A stretch of DNA of 64,000 nucleotides from Nocardiopsis alkaliphila YIM 80379 (GTDB taxonomy: Bacteria > Actinomycetota > Actinomycetes > Streptosporangiales > Streptosporangiaceae): the NCBI RefSeq assembly GCF_000341005.1, contig NZ_ANBD01000130.1, forward strand, positions 1 to 64,000, written 5' to 3'. Positions 7,908 through 15,809 of this stretch are shown here, in pieces. Position numbers and translations under genes: made by a program. Below the pieces are notes generated by a model. It had not been told where the DNA came from and did not search any database. It worked only from the letters and a program-made list of their open reading frames with translations. Position 1 is the first letter of the stretch. The number at the start of each line of letters is the position of its first letter.

Positions 7908-9632
7908 GTGGTTCGACAGCCCGCGGCACCCCTGACCGGACAGACCAGCCTCGATGACCTGGGCACCCCGTTGAGTGGGGTGACCTTCGTCGTCGTCGAC
8001 CTGGAGACCACCGGAACCAGTGCCTCCCGCTCCCGGATCACCGAGATCGGAGCGGTGCGTGTCCGTGGTGGCCGGATCGTGGACGAGTACACCACCTTGG
8101 TCGACCCCGGTGTCCTCATCCCGGCCAACATCACCCTCCTGACCGGCATCACCCAGTCCATGGTCGCCACGGCCCCTCCGATCGGGAAGGTCCTGCCGGA
8201 CCTACTGGGCTTCCTCACCGCGGACCCCGGCAGCGTCCTGGTCGCCCACAACGCGCCCTTCGACATCGGGTTCCTCAAGGCGGCCTGCGAACGCGAGGGC
8301 CTGGAGTGGCCGGAACCACCGGTCGTGGACACCCTGCGCCTGGCCCGCGCGCTGCTCCCGGTGCCCCAGGTCCGCAACCACCGACTGGGTACGCTCGCGG
8401 CCTTCTTCGGCACCTCGGTCACCCCCGATCATCGGGCCCTGGAGGATGCCCGGGCCACCGTCGAGGTCCTCAACGGACTCATCGCCAGGCTCGCTCCGAT
8501 GGGGATCACCGGCCTGGAAGAGTTGCGCGCGGTCACCAGGCCCGCCACCCGGGCCCAGCGGGCCCGCCGCCACCTCGCGGACGGTCTGCCCGAGAGTCCG
8601 GGCGTGTACGTGTTCACCGACGCTCGGGGGCAGAGCCTGTACGTCGGCAAGAGCAAGAACCTGCGCCGTCGGGTGGCCTCCTACTTCACCGCGGCCGAAT
8701 CCCGCCGCCGAATCCGTGAGATGGCCGGGCTGGTCCACGCGGTCACCCCCATCGTCTGCACCACCGAATTGGAGGCCTCCGTTCGGGAATTGCGGATCAT
8801 CGCCGAACGCAAACCCCCGTTCAACCGCCGTTCCCGCAACCCGGAGAACGCCCGTTGGGTCAGGCTCACCACCGAGGCCTACCCACGCCTGTCGGTGGTC
8901 CGCGCGGTCCGTGACGAGGCCCCCCACATCGGGCCCTACGGCTCGGCCAGGGACGCCGACGCGGCCAAGGAGGCCCTGCTGCACGCGCTTCCGCTGCGTC
9001 AGTGCACGCACACCTTCGCCCCACCCGAACGTGTGGTCGCCAGGTGCGTGCTCGCCCAACTGGGTCGCTGTGGTGCCCCCTGCGACGGGACCGAACCCCT
9101 GGACGCCTACACCGTCCACGCCGAGGCCGCCCGCACCGCGATGACCACCGATCCGTCGGTGGTCGTGGACGCCCTCACCGACAGCATCCGCGCGCTGGCC
9201 GCGCAGTTGCGCTACGAGGAGGCGGCGAGCCTGCGTGATCGCCTGGTGGCCTTCCTACGCGGTGCCCGTCGTGCCCAACGCCTGAGGGCGCTCTCCGTCG
9301 TGCCGCACCTGGTCGCCTCCCGACCGGGAAAGACCGGCTGGGAGACCATCGTGGTCCGCCACGGCCGCCTGGCCGCGGGAGCGGTCCTGACCCCGGGCAC
9401 CGAGCCCACCGCGTTCTTGAACTCCCTCACCGCCACCGCCGAACGGGTCCCGGCCGGGATCGGACCGGTTCCCAACGCCACGGCGGAGGAAGGCGAACTG
9501 ATTCTCGACTGGCTCACCACGCCCGGTACCCGTCTGGTCGAAATCGAGGGGGAGTGGACATGCCCGTTGCGAAGCGCCGAAGCGCACACCCGGATGACAC
9601 ACTGGGCCCATGGCCGCGATCCCGCTCAATGA
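7908..9632 (+). CDS. DEDDh 3'-5' exonuclease fused to UvrC-like GIY-YIG endonuclease domain
   Basis: 574 residues from GTG 7908; ATG 7851 in frame is an alternative and no start has a strong Shine-Dalgarno. N-terminal DnaQ-like exonuclease: FVVVDLETTG (motif I, D and E), HNAPFDIGFL (motif II), HRALEDARAT (motif III with H and D). C-terminal half: GIY-YIG nuclease PGVYVFTDARGQSLYVGKSKNLRRR, then a Cys-containing region and a UvrB-binding-like helix pair (LRYEEAASLRDR). It lacks the UvrC RNase-H and HhH domains. This is the Rv2191-type architecture (Cho-like plus proofreading exonuclease), presumably for DNA repair. Its 3' end overlaps the rhomboid gene by 23 bases. Confidence 0.88.
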   Translation: MVRQPAAPLTGQTSLDDLGTPLSGVTFVVVDLETTGTSASRSRITEIGAVRVRGGRIVDEYTTLVDPGVLIPANITLLTGITQSMVATAPPIGKVLPDLLGFLTADPGSVLVAHNAPFDIGFLKAACEREGLEWPEPPVVDTLRLARALLPVPQVRNHRLGTLAAFFGTSVTPDHRALEDARATVEVLNGLIARLAPMGITGLEELRAVTRPATRAQRARRHLADGLPESPGVYVFTDARGQSLYVGKSKNLRRRVASYFTAAESRRRIREMAGLVHAVTPIVCTTELEASVRELRIIAERKPPFNRRSRNPENARWVRLTTEAYPRLSVVRAVRDEAPHIGPYGSARDADAAKEALLHALPLRQCTHTFAPPERVVARCVLAQLGRCGAPCDGTEPLDAYTVHAEAARTAMTTDPSVVVDALTDSIRALAAQLRYEEAASLRDRLVAFLRGARRAQRLRALSVVPHLVASRPGKTGWETIVVRHGRLAAGAVLTPGTEPTAFLNSLTATAERVPAGIGPVPNATAEEGELILDWLTTPGTRLVEIEGEWTCPLRSAEAHTRMTHWAHGRDPAQ

Positions 9633-10374
9633 CGACCACCCCGTCCGCCGCGCACCGATCGTGGCCTACGGCCTGATCGCGGTCAACGTCCTGGTCTATC
9701 TGCTCTCTCCACAGGCGACCACCGCCGTTTGGTACCCCGTGGACTTCTTCGAGCGGATCTGCGCCATCGACGCCTACTTCATGCGTTGGGGGGCCATCCC
9801 CGACGAGATGCTCGGTCGGGTCGACCTGGCCGAGCCGCTCACACCCGAATGCGGGGGCATCGACGGCAAGGTCGTCTGGTTCTCGGTGGTCAGCTCGATG
9901 TTCCTGCACGGCGGGGCCATGCACCTGCTCGGCAACATGGTCTACCTGTTCGTCTTCGGGCCGGTGGTCGAGGACCGGATCGGCAAGGTCCGCTTCCTGG
10001 CGCTGTACCTGGTGACCGGGCTGGTCGCCGCGTACGGTCACGCGCTGGTCGACCAGGACGGGGGCGTCCCCATGATCGGGGCCTCCGGTGCGATCTCCGG
10101 CGTACTCGGTGCCTACCTCGTGGTCCAGTTCCGCAGCCGGGTCACCACGCTCGTGTTCTGGGTCATTCCGATGCGTCTGCCCGGGTGGGCCGTGGTGGGC
10201 AGCTACTTCGCACTTCAGTATCTTCTCTACGTCACATCCTCGACCGCCCCAGGTGGCGGATCCAACGTGGCCTACGCGGCGCACGTCTACGGGTTCGTCG
10301 CGGGGGTGATCACGGGACTGCTCGTCTACCGGCTGCGTTGGCGCTCCGGGACGCGGCTCTCCGACGTCCACTAG
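9610..10374 (+). CDS. Rhomboid family intramembrane serine protease
   Basis: 254 residues, six or more membrane helices. The catalytic serine is in GASGAISGVLGAY (about residue 160) and the catalytic histidine in AAHVYGFVAG (about 227). The oxyanion-loop HGGAMHLLGNMVYLFVFG is typical for the family. Rhomboids cleave substrates inside the membrane; no substrate can be named. A long loop with two cysteines (ICAID, TPECGG) between the first two helices faces outside if the usual topology holds. The ATG lies inside the end of the preceding nuclease gene, so translation is probably coupled, although a functional link is not evident. Confidence 0.92.
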   Translation: MAAIPLNDDHPVRRAPIVAYGLIAVNVLVYLLSPQATTAVWYPVDFFERICAIDAYFMRWGAIPDEMLGRVDLAEPLTPECGGIDGKVVWFSVVSSMFLHGGAMHLLGNMVYLFVFGPVVEDRIGKVRFLALYLVTGLVAAYGHALVDQDGGVPMIGASGAISGVLGAYLVVQFRSRVTTLVFWVIPMRLPGWAVVGSYFALQYLLYVTSSTAPGGGSNVAYAAHVYGFVAGVITGLLVYRLRWRSGTRLSDVH

Positions 10375-10426
10375 CGCACGAGTCGGGAATCGTTCCGTTC
10401 CGCACCAAGAACGCCCAGGAGGCACA

Positions 10427-10702
10427 GTGATCACCGCGATCGTCATGATCAAGGCCGACGTCCACCGGATCCCCGAGGTCGCCGAGGCCATCGCCGACAT
10501 CGACGGGGTGAGCGAGGTCTACTCCGTGACCGGTGGCGTCGACCTCATCGCCGTGGTGCGCGTACGTCGCCACGAGGACCTGGCCGAGGTGATCCCCGGC
10601 CGGGTCAACAAGGTGCCCGGCGTGACCTCCTCCGACACCCACATCTCCTTCCAGGCGTATTCCAAGCACGACTTGGAATCGGCCTTCGCCATCGGCTGGT
10701 AG
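10427..10702 (+). CDS. Stand-alone RAM (Lrp/AsnC effector-binding) domain protein
   Basis: 91 residues, GTG start with AGGAGG about five bases upstream. The sequence corresponds to the C-terminal beta-alpha-beta-beta-alpha-beta effector domain of Lrp/AsnC regulators without any DNA-binding domain: ITAIVMIKADVHRIPEVAEAI, GVSEVYSVTGGVDLIAVVRV, and PGVTSSDTHISFQAYSKHDLE. Stand-alone RAM proteins form oligomeric rings that bind amino acids. It faces trpD across a shared terminator. A role in sensing amino acids is plausible from the family but not shown by the sequence. Confidence 0.9.
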   Translation: MITAIVMIKADVHRIPEVAEAIADIDGVSEVYSVTGGVDLIAVVRVRRHEDLAEVIPGRVNKVPGVTSSDTHISFQAYSKHDLESAFAIGW

Positions 10703-10740
10703 GTCCGTTCCCGGCCGACCTCGGTCGGGCACACACGAAG

Positions 10741-10769
10741 GGGCGCGGTGGAAGGAGTCCACCGCGCCC
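10741..10769. terminator. Bidirectional terminator between the RAM gene and trpD
   Basis: Perfect 12-bp stem (10741-10752 with 10758-10769) and a five-base loop in the short gap between two convergent genes. Confidence 0.85.
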
Positions 10770-10798
10770 TCACTTCTCGAAAACGTTCCCGGTCGCCC

Positions 10799-11914
10799 TC
10801 AGGCGGTCTTGGCCGCCTCCTGGCTGGTCCGCACCCAGGTCTGTAGTGTCCGCTCGGCCTCACCGTCGTCCACCACGGCCGCGGCCCGCTGGTAGCCCGC
10901 GCGCACGGCCTCGACCAGATCGCCCTCGATCCCGTCCATGGCGGCCAGTGCGGCCCCGGCGTTGAGCAGTACCGCCTCACGCACCGGCCCCGGCCGTCCC
11001 GCCAACGTGTCACGCACCGCCTGGGCGTTGAACTCCACGTCACCACCGCGCAGGGCATCGGGCGCCGAACGTTCGATGCCCAGGTCCGCCGGGTCCAAGC
11101 GCTCACGGCGGGCACGTCCCTCACCCACGACCCACACCGTGGAAGTGGTGGTCGTGGTCAGTTCGTCCAGGCCGTCATCGCCCCGGAACACCAACGCCGA
11201 GGACCCACGACGGGCGAAAACCCCCGCGATCACCTCGCACATGCGCTCGTCGAACACGCCAATGGCCGAGGTGGTCGGCCGGGCCGGGTTGGTCAGCGGT
11301 CCCAGGAAGTTGAACACGGTCGGTACGGCCAGCTCACGGCGAGGCTTGGCCGCGTACCGCAGGGAGGGGTGGAACAGCGGAGCGAAGCAGAAGGTGATGC
11401 CCGCGTCCTCGGCCACCCGCACGGTCGTCTCCGGAGGCAGGTCCAGCACCACGCCGAGCCGCTCCAGGACATCGGCCGTGCCACACGAGGAGGACGCGGC
11501 CCGGTTGCCGTGCTTGACCACTCGGGCGCCCGCGGCGGAGGCCACGATCGCCGCCATGGTGGACACGTTCACCGTGTGCGCGCGGTCGCCGCCGGTACCG
11601 ACGATGTCCAGGGTGGGGCCGGGCACCTCGATGCGCACGGCGTTGTCGAGCATCCCCTGGGCCAGACCGGTCACCTCGGCCACCCCCTCGCCCTTGGCGC
11701 GCAGCGCGATCGCGAACCCCGCGACCTGGGCGTCGGTGGCCGAGCCCGACATGATCTCGTTCATCGCCCACTCGGTGTCGGAGGCACTCAGCGTGACACC
11801 GCCCAGCAGGGCGGTGATCAGGCTGGACCAGGTGCGTTGGTCGACGGCCGAGTGGGAGTCGGTATCGACCGCGTTGTTCTCGGCCGGGGCGGCCGACGAC
11901 GTGGGGACGTTCAT
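10799..11914 (-). CDS. trpD: Anthranilate phosphoribosyltransferase
   Basis: 371 residues from ATG 11914, with GGAG just upstream; the longer frame to 12055 has no support. TrpD joins anthranilate and PRPP in the second step of tryptophan synthesis. Conserved motifs: DIVGTGGDRAHTVNVST (PRPP/anthranilate binding), VKHGNRAASSSCGTADVLE, FAPLFHPSLRYAA and FNFLGPLTNPARP. It stands apart from other trp genes, as is usual in actinobacteria. A strong hairpin followed by CCTTTTG lies 37 bases upstream of the start (11951-11993), in the position expected of an attenuator or the terminator of the upstream gene. Confidence 0.97.
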   Translation of the reverse strand: MNVPTSSAAPAENNAVDTDSHSAVDQRTWSSLITALLGGVTLSASDTEWAMNEIMSGSATDAQVAGFAIALRAKGEGVAEVTGLAQGMLDNAVRIEVPGPTLDIVGTGGDRAHTVNVSTMAAIVASAAGARVVKHGNRAASSSCGTADVLERLGVVLDLPPETTVRVAEDAGITFCFAPLFHPSLRYAAKPRRELAVPTVFNFLGPLTNPARPTTSAIGVFDERMCEVIAGVFARRGSSALVFRGDDGLDELTTTTTSTVWVVGEGRARRERLDPADLGIERSAPDALRGGDVEFNAQAVRDTLAGRPGPVREAVLLNAGAALAAMDGIEGDLVEAVRAGYQRAAAVVDDGEAERTLQTWVRTSQEAAKTA

Positions 11915-11950
11915 TGGGCTCCAAACGAAAAGAGGCGTGGGAACAAAAGG

Positions 11951-11993
11951 CCGTCGAGGGCGGACACGCAGGCGTGCCCGCCCCGTTCGACGG
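11951..11993 (-). terminator. Hairpin upstream of trpD (terminator or attenuator)
   Basis: Three stacked arms: 11951-11957 with 11987-11993, 11958-11963 with 11978-11983, 11965-11969 with 11972-11976, interrupted by one mismatch and a three-base bulge. Read on the minus strand it is followed by CCTTTTGTTC. It lies between the upstream receiver-like gene (stop at 12173) and trpD, so it can be either that gene's terminator or part of trpD leader control. Confidence 0.5.
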
Positions 11994-12172
11994 TCTTGGT
12001 CGGAAGGGGTCAGGACATGGCGCGCACGCGCCATCGCCGATCGTGGCCGGGCCATCGTTTGAGACCGACGCCGTGGTCGAGGGCTCCGACCAGCGGATGT
12101 CGACGGTGCGTGTCCCTGTCCCGGTCGCCCCTCGCGGCCATCGAGCGGCCGTGTTCTGCACGCCCCACCGGG

Positions 12173-12604
12173 TCACCCGCTGAGCGCGGTCGTGCGCCCA
12201 CGCATGAGTTCGGCCAAGGCCTCGGCGAGCGCGATCGGGTCGATGGGGTGGCTCACCACCTGGTCGGCCTGCGACCAGGTCGCCAACCAACCGTCGTCGC
12301 GCCGTCCTACCAACAGCAGCACCGGAGGGCATCGGTAGATCTCGTCCTTGACCTGACGGCACAGGCCCATCCCGCCGGTGGGCGCGGCCTCACCGTCGAA
12401 GATGGCCACGTCGATGCGCTCGGCGGGGTCCTTGGACTCCAGCTTTCGCAGGGCGCCGGGTGCGGTCGCGCACTCGACGAACTCGACCTTGGGGACATCG
12501 GCGGCGGGACGGCGGCCGATGGCCATCCGCACCTGCTCGCGGGTGTCTCCCTTGTCGCTGTAGACCAGCACGCGCATCCTGGCGTCCGTGTCCGTACCGC
12601 TCAT
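12173..12604 (-). CDS. Receiver-like (pseudo-response-regulator) protein
   Basis: 143 residues, a single CheY-like alpha/beta domain without output domain. It shows VLVYSDKGDTREQVRMAIG, VDVAIFDGEAAPTGGM (Asp at the phospho-acceptor position) and PPVLLLVGRRDDGW. The acidic pair at the end of strand 1 is replaced by Ser-Asp and the conserved Lys in strand 5 is not obvious, so metal-dependent phosphorylation is doubtful. Conserved proteins of this type lie near ctaE in other actinobacteria. ATG 12604 is chosen; ATG 12577 is possible. It is divergent from ctaE. Function unknown. Confidence 0.75.
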   Translation of the reverse strand: MSGTDTDARMRVLVYSDKGDTREQVRMAIGRRPAADVPKVEFVECATAPGALRKLESKDPAERIDVAIFDGEAAPTGGMGLCRQVKDEIYRCPPVLLLVGRRDDGWLATWSQADQVVSHPIDPIALAEALAELMRGRTTALSG

Positions 12605-13094
12605 CGCGCAACCGTCCTATCGCGTCAGTCCGCGGCCGCCGCCGTGGGGGGTGCGACCGTGGCGTTCGTTGACTGTGTGGGTCCGACTCTATTGCCTCGC
12701 GCCCATGGGGCCCAGGTGGGGAGTGGGCGATCGGAGGCGTTGAGACTTTGGCCACCACAGGATGACAGGAACGAGAGGGCCTTCGTTGGACCACCACCGA
12801 GATCGCACTGCGAAGAGGTTATCTTTTCGTTATTCGTGTGTTACTCGAAGGGGGTTCGTGCTTTTTCGGCGGGGGTACGGAACCGCTCGGAAGGCCACGG
12901 CCACGCAGGTTCGGGGGCTTTCACGCGTGTGGGTGCGTCGCGTGTGGGCGATGGAGGGACCGGAGGTTACAGTAACGCCCGAGTCACGGTCGCGGTGTCC
13001 TTCTCAGCCCGAAAGACGGCCGGTGTCGGGGCCGATCGGTCTCCTTACGGGGGGTCGAGTACGGGTCTCCGCAGGATGCCGTAATAATGCTGGC
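12605..13094. other. 490-bp divergent intergenic region upstream of ctaE
   Basis: No credible gene; the frame extending from ctaE to 12762 has no homologous residues. An AT-rich patch (about 12815-12840) and the palindrome GTTAC-A-GTAAC (12966-12976) are the notable elements. TAATAA (13082-13087) is a good -10 seven bases before the ctaE GTG, which would make ctaE leaderless. Confidence 0.6.
12966..12976. promoter_or_regulatory. Short perfect palindrome upstream of ctaE
   Basis: GTTACAGTAAC is perfectly symmetrical and lies about 120 bases before the ctaE start. It may be an operator; no regulator can be assigned. Confidence 0.35.
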
Positions 13095-13721
13095 GTGGCG
13101 ACAGCAACCGCGAACCTAAAAACAGCAACCGCATCAGCGCATGGTGCGGCAAAGCGTCCTGACCTGGTGAGTGTTGGCACCATCGTTTGGCTCGCCAACG
13201 AGCTCATGTTCTTCGCTGCGCTGTTCGCGATGTACTTCACCATCCGATCAGTGACCAACGGGAACCCCGAGCTCGGCGAGTGGGCGGACGTCCACCTCAA
13301 CGTGCCGTGGGCTTCCACGATCACCGTCGTCCTGGTGGCTTCCAGCTTCACCGCGCAGTTCGGTGTCTGGGCCGCTGAACGCGGTGACGTCAAGAAGCTG
13401 CGCATGTGGTTCTTCATCACGTTCTTCATGGGCCTGTTCTTCATCCTTGGACAGGCGTATGAGTACTACGAGCTCATCGCCCACGAGGGGCTGACTCTCC
13501 AGTCGAGCGCCTACGGGTCGATGTTCTTCCTGACCACGGGCTTCCACGGACTTCACGTCATCGGTGGCTTGATCGCGTTCCTCATCATGCTGGGACGCAC
13601 GTACGCCGCGAAGCGCTTCACTCACCAGCAGGCGACCAGTGCGATCGTCGTGTCCTACTACTGGCACTTCGTCGATGTCATCTGGGTCGCTTTGTTCTTC
13701 ATCATCTACTTCATCCAGTAA
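13095..13721 (+). CDS. ctaE: Cytochrome c oxidase subunit III
   Basis: 208 residues from GTG 13095, preceded at the proper distance by TAATAA, suggesting a leaderless start. Five membrane helices are visible, with the family patterns [48 protein letters not shown] and the C-terminal [22 protein letters not shown]. Subunit III stabilises the proton-pumping core of aa3 oxidase. It starts the ctaE-qcrC-qcrA-qcrB operon, so oxidase and bc1 complex are made together, in keeping with the actinobacterial supercomplex. The gap to qcrC is 17 bases. Confidence 0.96.
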   Translation: MATATANLKTATASAHGAAKRPDLVSVGTIVWLANELMFFAALFAMYFTIRSVTNGNPELGEWADVHLNVPWASTITVVLVASSFTAQFGVWAAERGDVKKLRMWFFITFFMGLFFILGQAYEYYELIAHEGLTLQSSAYGSMFFLTTGFHGLHVIGGLIAFLIMLGRTYAAKRFTHQQATSAIVVSYYWHFVDVIWVALFFIIYFIQ

Positions 13722-13738
13722 CCCGAAACGGGGAAACC

Positions 13739-14677
13739 GTGAAATGGATCACCGCGCGGCGACGGCATCCCCTGGCGGGGTATGTCGTCGTCATCCTCGC
13801 GCTAGCCCTGTTCGGGGTGGGGTTCGCCGCTTTGGCCCCCACCTCGGACGAGGCACGTGCGCAAACGCTCTCGGCTGAGGCCCCGTCCCCCGAGGACGTG
13901 GACGCGGCCAACGGCAAGACCATCTTCGACCAGACCTGTGCGAGCTGCCACAACTACGATGGCAGTGGTACCTACGACGAGGACGGGAACGTCACCAACG
14001 GCCCCGACATTCGGGAGGTCGGCTCGGCCTCGGTCAACTTCCAGGTCAGCACCGGTCGTATGCCGTCGATGGACCCCGAAAACCAGATGCCGCGCAGGGA
14101 CATGGTCATGTCCGAGCAGGACCTGGCCGACCTGATCGCCTACTACGACGAGTCGATCAGGATCGACGGCGCGGGGGCCGACATTCCCTACGACGTGCCC
14201 GGTACGGCTCCCCAAGCTTCGGACTTCGAAGACGAGGACGCCTACCAGGCGGCCGTCGAGGAGTACGAGGCCGAGTACGACGCCTACATCGAGGGTGCCG
14301 ACGACGTCGACATGGGCATGAAGCTCTACCTGACCAACTGTGCGCACTGCCACAGCTGGTCCGGTGGCGGCGGTGCCCTCACCGACGGCCGTTGGGCTCC
14401 CCAAATCCATGAGTCGACTCCGCGTGAGATCTACGAGGCCATGGTCAGTGGACCCGGCGCCATGCCGATGTTCAGTGACGGCGTCATCTCTCCCGAGGAG
14501 AAGCAGGAACTCATCTCCTACGTGAAGACGTTGCAGGCCGAACCCGACGCCGGCGGCATCTTCGCTCTGGAGCGAGTCGGTCAGGTCGCGGAGGGCTTCA
14601 TCGGATGGACCATCGGTCTGTCCTTGATCATCGCCTGCGCGATCTGGATCACCGCGAAGCAGCGTGCCCATGACTGA
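13739..14677 (+). CDS. qcrC: Cytochrome bc1 complex diheme cytochrome c subunit
   Basis: 312 residues, GTG start. An N-terminal membrane helix (about 12-31) precedes two cytochrome c domains with heme motifs CASCH (residue 67) and CAHCH (residue 201), and a C-terminal helix (about 283-305) follows. Candidate axial methionines are MPSMDPENQMPRRDM after the first heme and AMPMFSDG after the second. QcrC replaces soluble cytochrome c in actinobacteria, passing electrons from the Rieske protein to CuA of CtaC. An acidic insertion of about 50 residues (EDEDAYQAAVEEYEAEY) separates the two domains. Its end overlaps qcrA. Confidence 0.97.
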   Translation: MKWITARRRHPLAGYVVVILALALFGVGFAALAPTSDEARAQTLSAEAPSPEDVDAANGKTIFDQTCASCHNYDGSGTYDEDGNVTNGPDIREVGSASVNFQVSTGRMPSMDPENQMPRRDMVMSEQDLADLIAYYDESIRIDGAGADIPYDVPGTAPQASDFEDEDAYQAAVEEYEAEYDAYIEGADDVDMGMKLYLTNCAHCHSWSGGGGALTDGRWAPQIHESTPREIYEAMVSGPGAMPMFSDGVISPEEKQELISYVKTLQAEPDAGGIFALERVGQVAEGFIGWTIGLSLIIACAIWITAKQRAHD

Positions 14678-15806
14678 GAAAAACACCAACGACAAGAACG
14701 AGGCCGGGGCCGACGACGAGCGCGTCGTCGGTACCCCGACGGACACCACCGAGGTGGTGTCCGAGAAGACCTCGGCTCACTCCGAGAGTGAGCACGATGG
14801 GCCTTACCTGGCCTCGGAGACCCACCACCGTCCGGAGGAACAGCAGCGTCGTGGTGAGAAGCTCGCCGCGCTCTGGTTCATCATCGCCCTCCTCGGCGGC
14901 ATCGGGTTCCTGGTCTCCTACTTCCTCTTTCCGCCGAACGCGGCGGGGGAGCCTTCGATCGCGGATCCGCAGATCGGCCAGTTCTCGAACATGCTGCTGG
15001 GTGGCACGCTCACCCTCGCCATGTTCGGCATCGGTGCCGGCATGACGGTGTGGGCACGCAACGTGATGCCCCACTACGAGGTGGCCTCGCCCTACGACGA
15101 GCTTCCCTCCAGCGAGGAGGAGAAGAGCTCCTTCAGCGAGTTCTTCATGAAGAGCGCGGACGAGAGCGGGTTCACCAAGCGTCCGCTGATGCGCCGTACG
15201 CTCATCGCGGCCATGCTGCCGCTGGGCCTGGCGCCGGTGGTGCTCCTGCGCGACACCGGGCCCTTGCCCGGCGACCAGCTGAAGGAGACCCGCTGGGTCG
15301 ACGGCATGCGCATGTACGTCGAGGGGACCCACCGCTACCTCAGGGCCGAGGACCTGGAGAACGACCCGTACGGGATGATCTCCGCCCTGCCCGCGCTGGA
15401 CGACGAGGGATACCCGCACGGGATCAGCCTCGTGGACCAGGCCAAGTCCGTCATCTTGCTCATCAAGGTGCCGGAGGAGGACTGGAAGCCGGGTATGGAC
15501 GAGCCCGTCCGTGAAGGCAGCGACGAGACCCACATGAACTGGACCCACCAGGGCATCGTGGCCTACTCGAAGATCTGCACCCACGTGGGTTGCCCCGCGG
15601 CGCTCTACGAGCGCACCACGCACCGCATCCTGTGCCCGTGCCACCAGTCCACGTTCGACGCGACCGACGCCGCCAAGGTGGTCTTCGGCCCCGCCCACCG
15701 GGCGTTGCCGCAGCTGCCCATCGGTGTCGATGACGAGGGTTACCTTGTCGCCCGGGGCGACTTCAACGAGCCGACCGGGCCGACGTTCTGGGAATATAGG
15801 GGCTAG
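14670..15806 (+). CDS. qcrA: Rieske iron-sulfur subunit of the bc1 complex
   Basis: 378 residues from ATG 14670; GTG 14664 is two codons further upstream. The start overlaps the qcrC stop. A long charged N-terminus (1-65) precedes three membrane helices (about 67-90, 108-130 and 172-190), the actinobacterial arrangement. The soluble Rieske domain carries the 2Fe-2S ligands in CTHVGC and CPCHQS (about residues 305-333). It moves electrons from menaquinol to QcrC. The three-helix anchor and long insertions distinguish it from the shorter proteobacterial Rieske protein. Confidence 0.97.
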   Translation: MTEKNTNDKNEAGADDERVVGTPTDTTEVVSEKTSAHSESEHDGPYLASETHHRPEEQQRRGEKLAALWFIIALLGGIGFLVSYFLFPPNAAGEPSIADPQIGQFSNMLLGGTLTLAMFGIGAGMTVWARNVMPHYEVASPYDELPSSEEEKSSFSEFFMKSADESGFTKRPLMRRTLIAAMLPLGLAPVVLLRDTGPLPGDQLKETRWVDGMRMYVEGTHRYLRAEDLENDPYGMISALPALDDEGYPHGISLVDQAKSVILLIKVPEEDWKPGMDEPVREGSDETHMNWTHQGIVAYSKICTHVGCPAALYERTTHRILCPCHQSTFDATDAAKVVFGPAHRALPQLPIGVDDEGYLVARGDFNEPTGPTFWEYRG

Positions 15807-15809
15807 TCG

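Noticed and set aside
12762-13094. N-terminal extension of ctaE to 12762
   Set aside because: The added 111 residues are Arg-rich and unlike CtaE; the GTG at 13095 with a -10 just upstream fits the family start.
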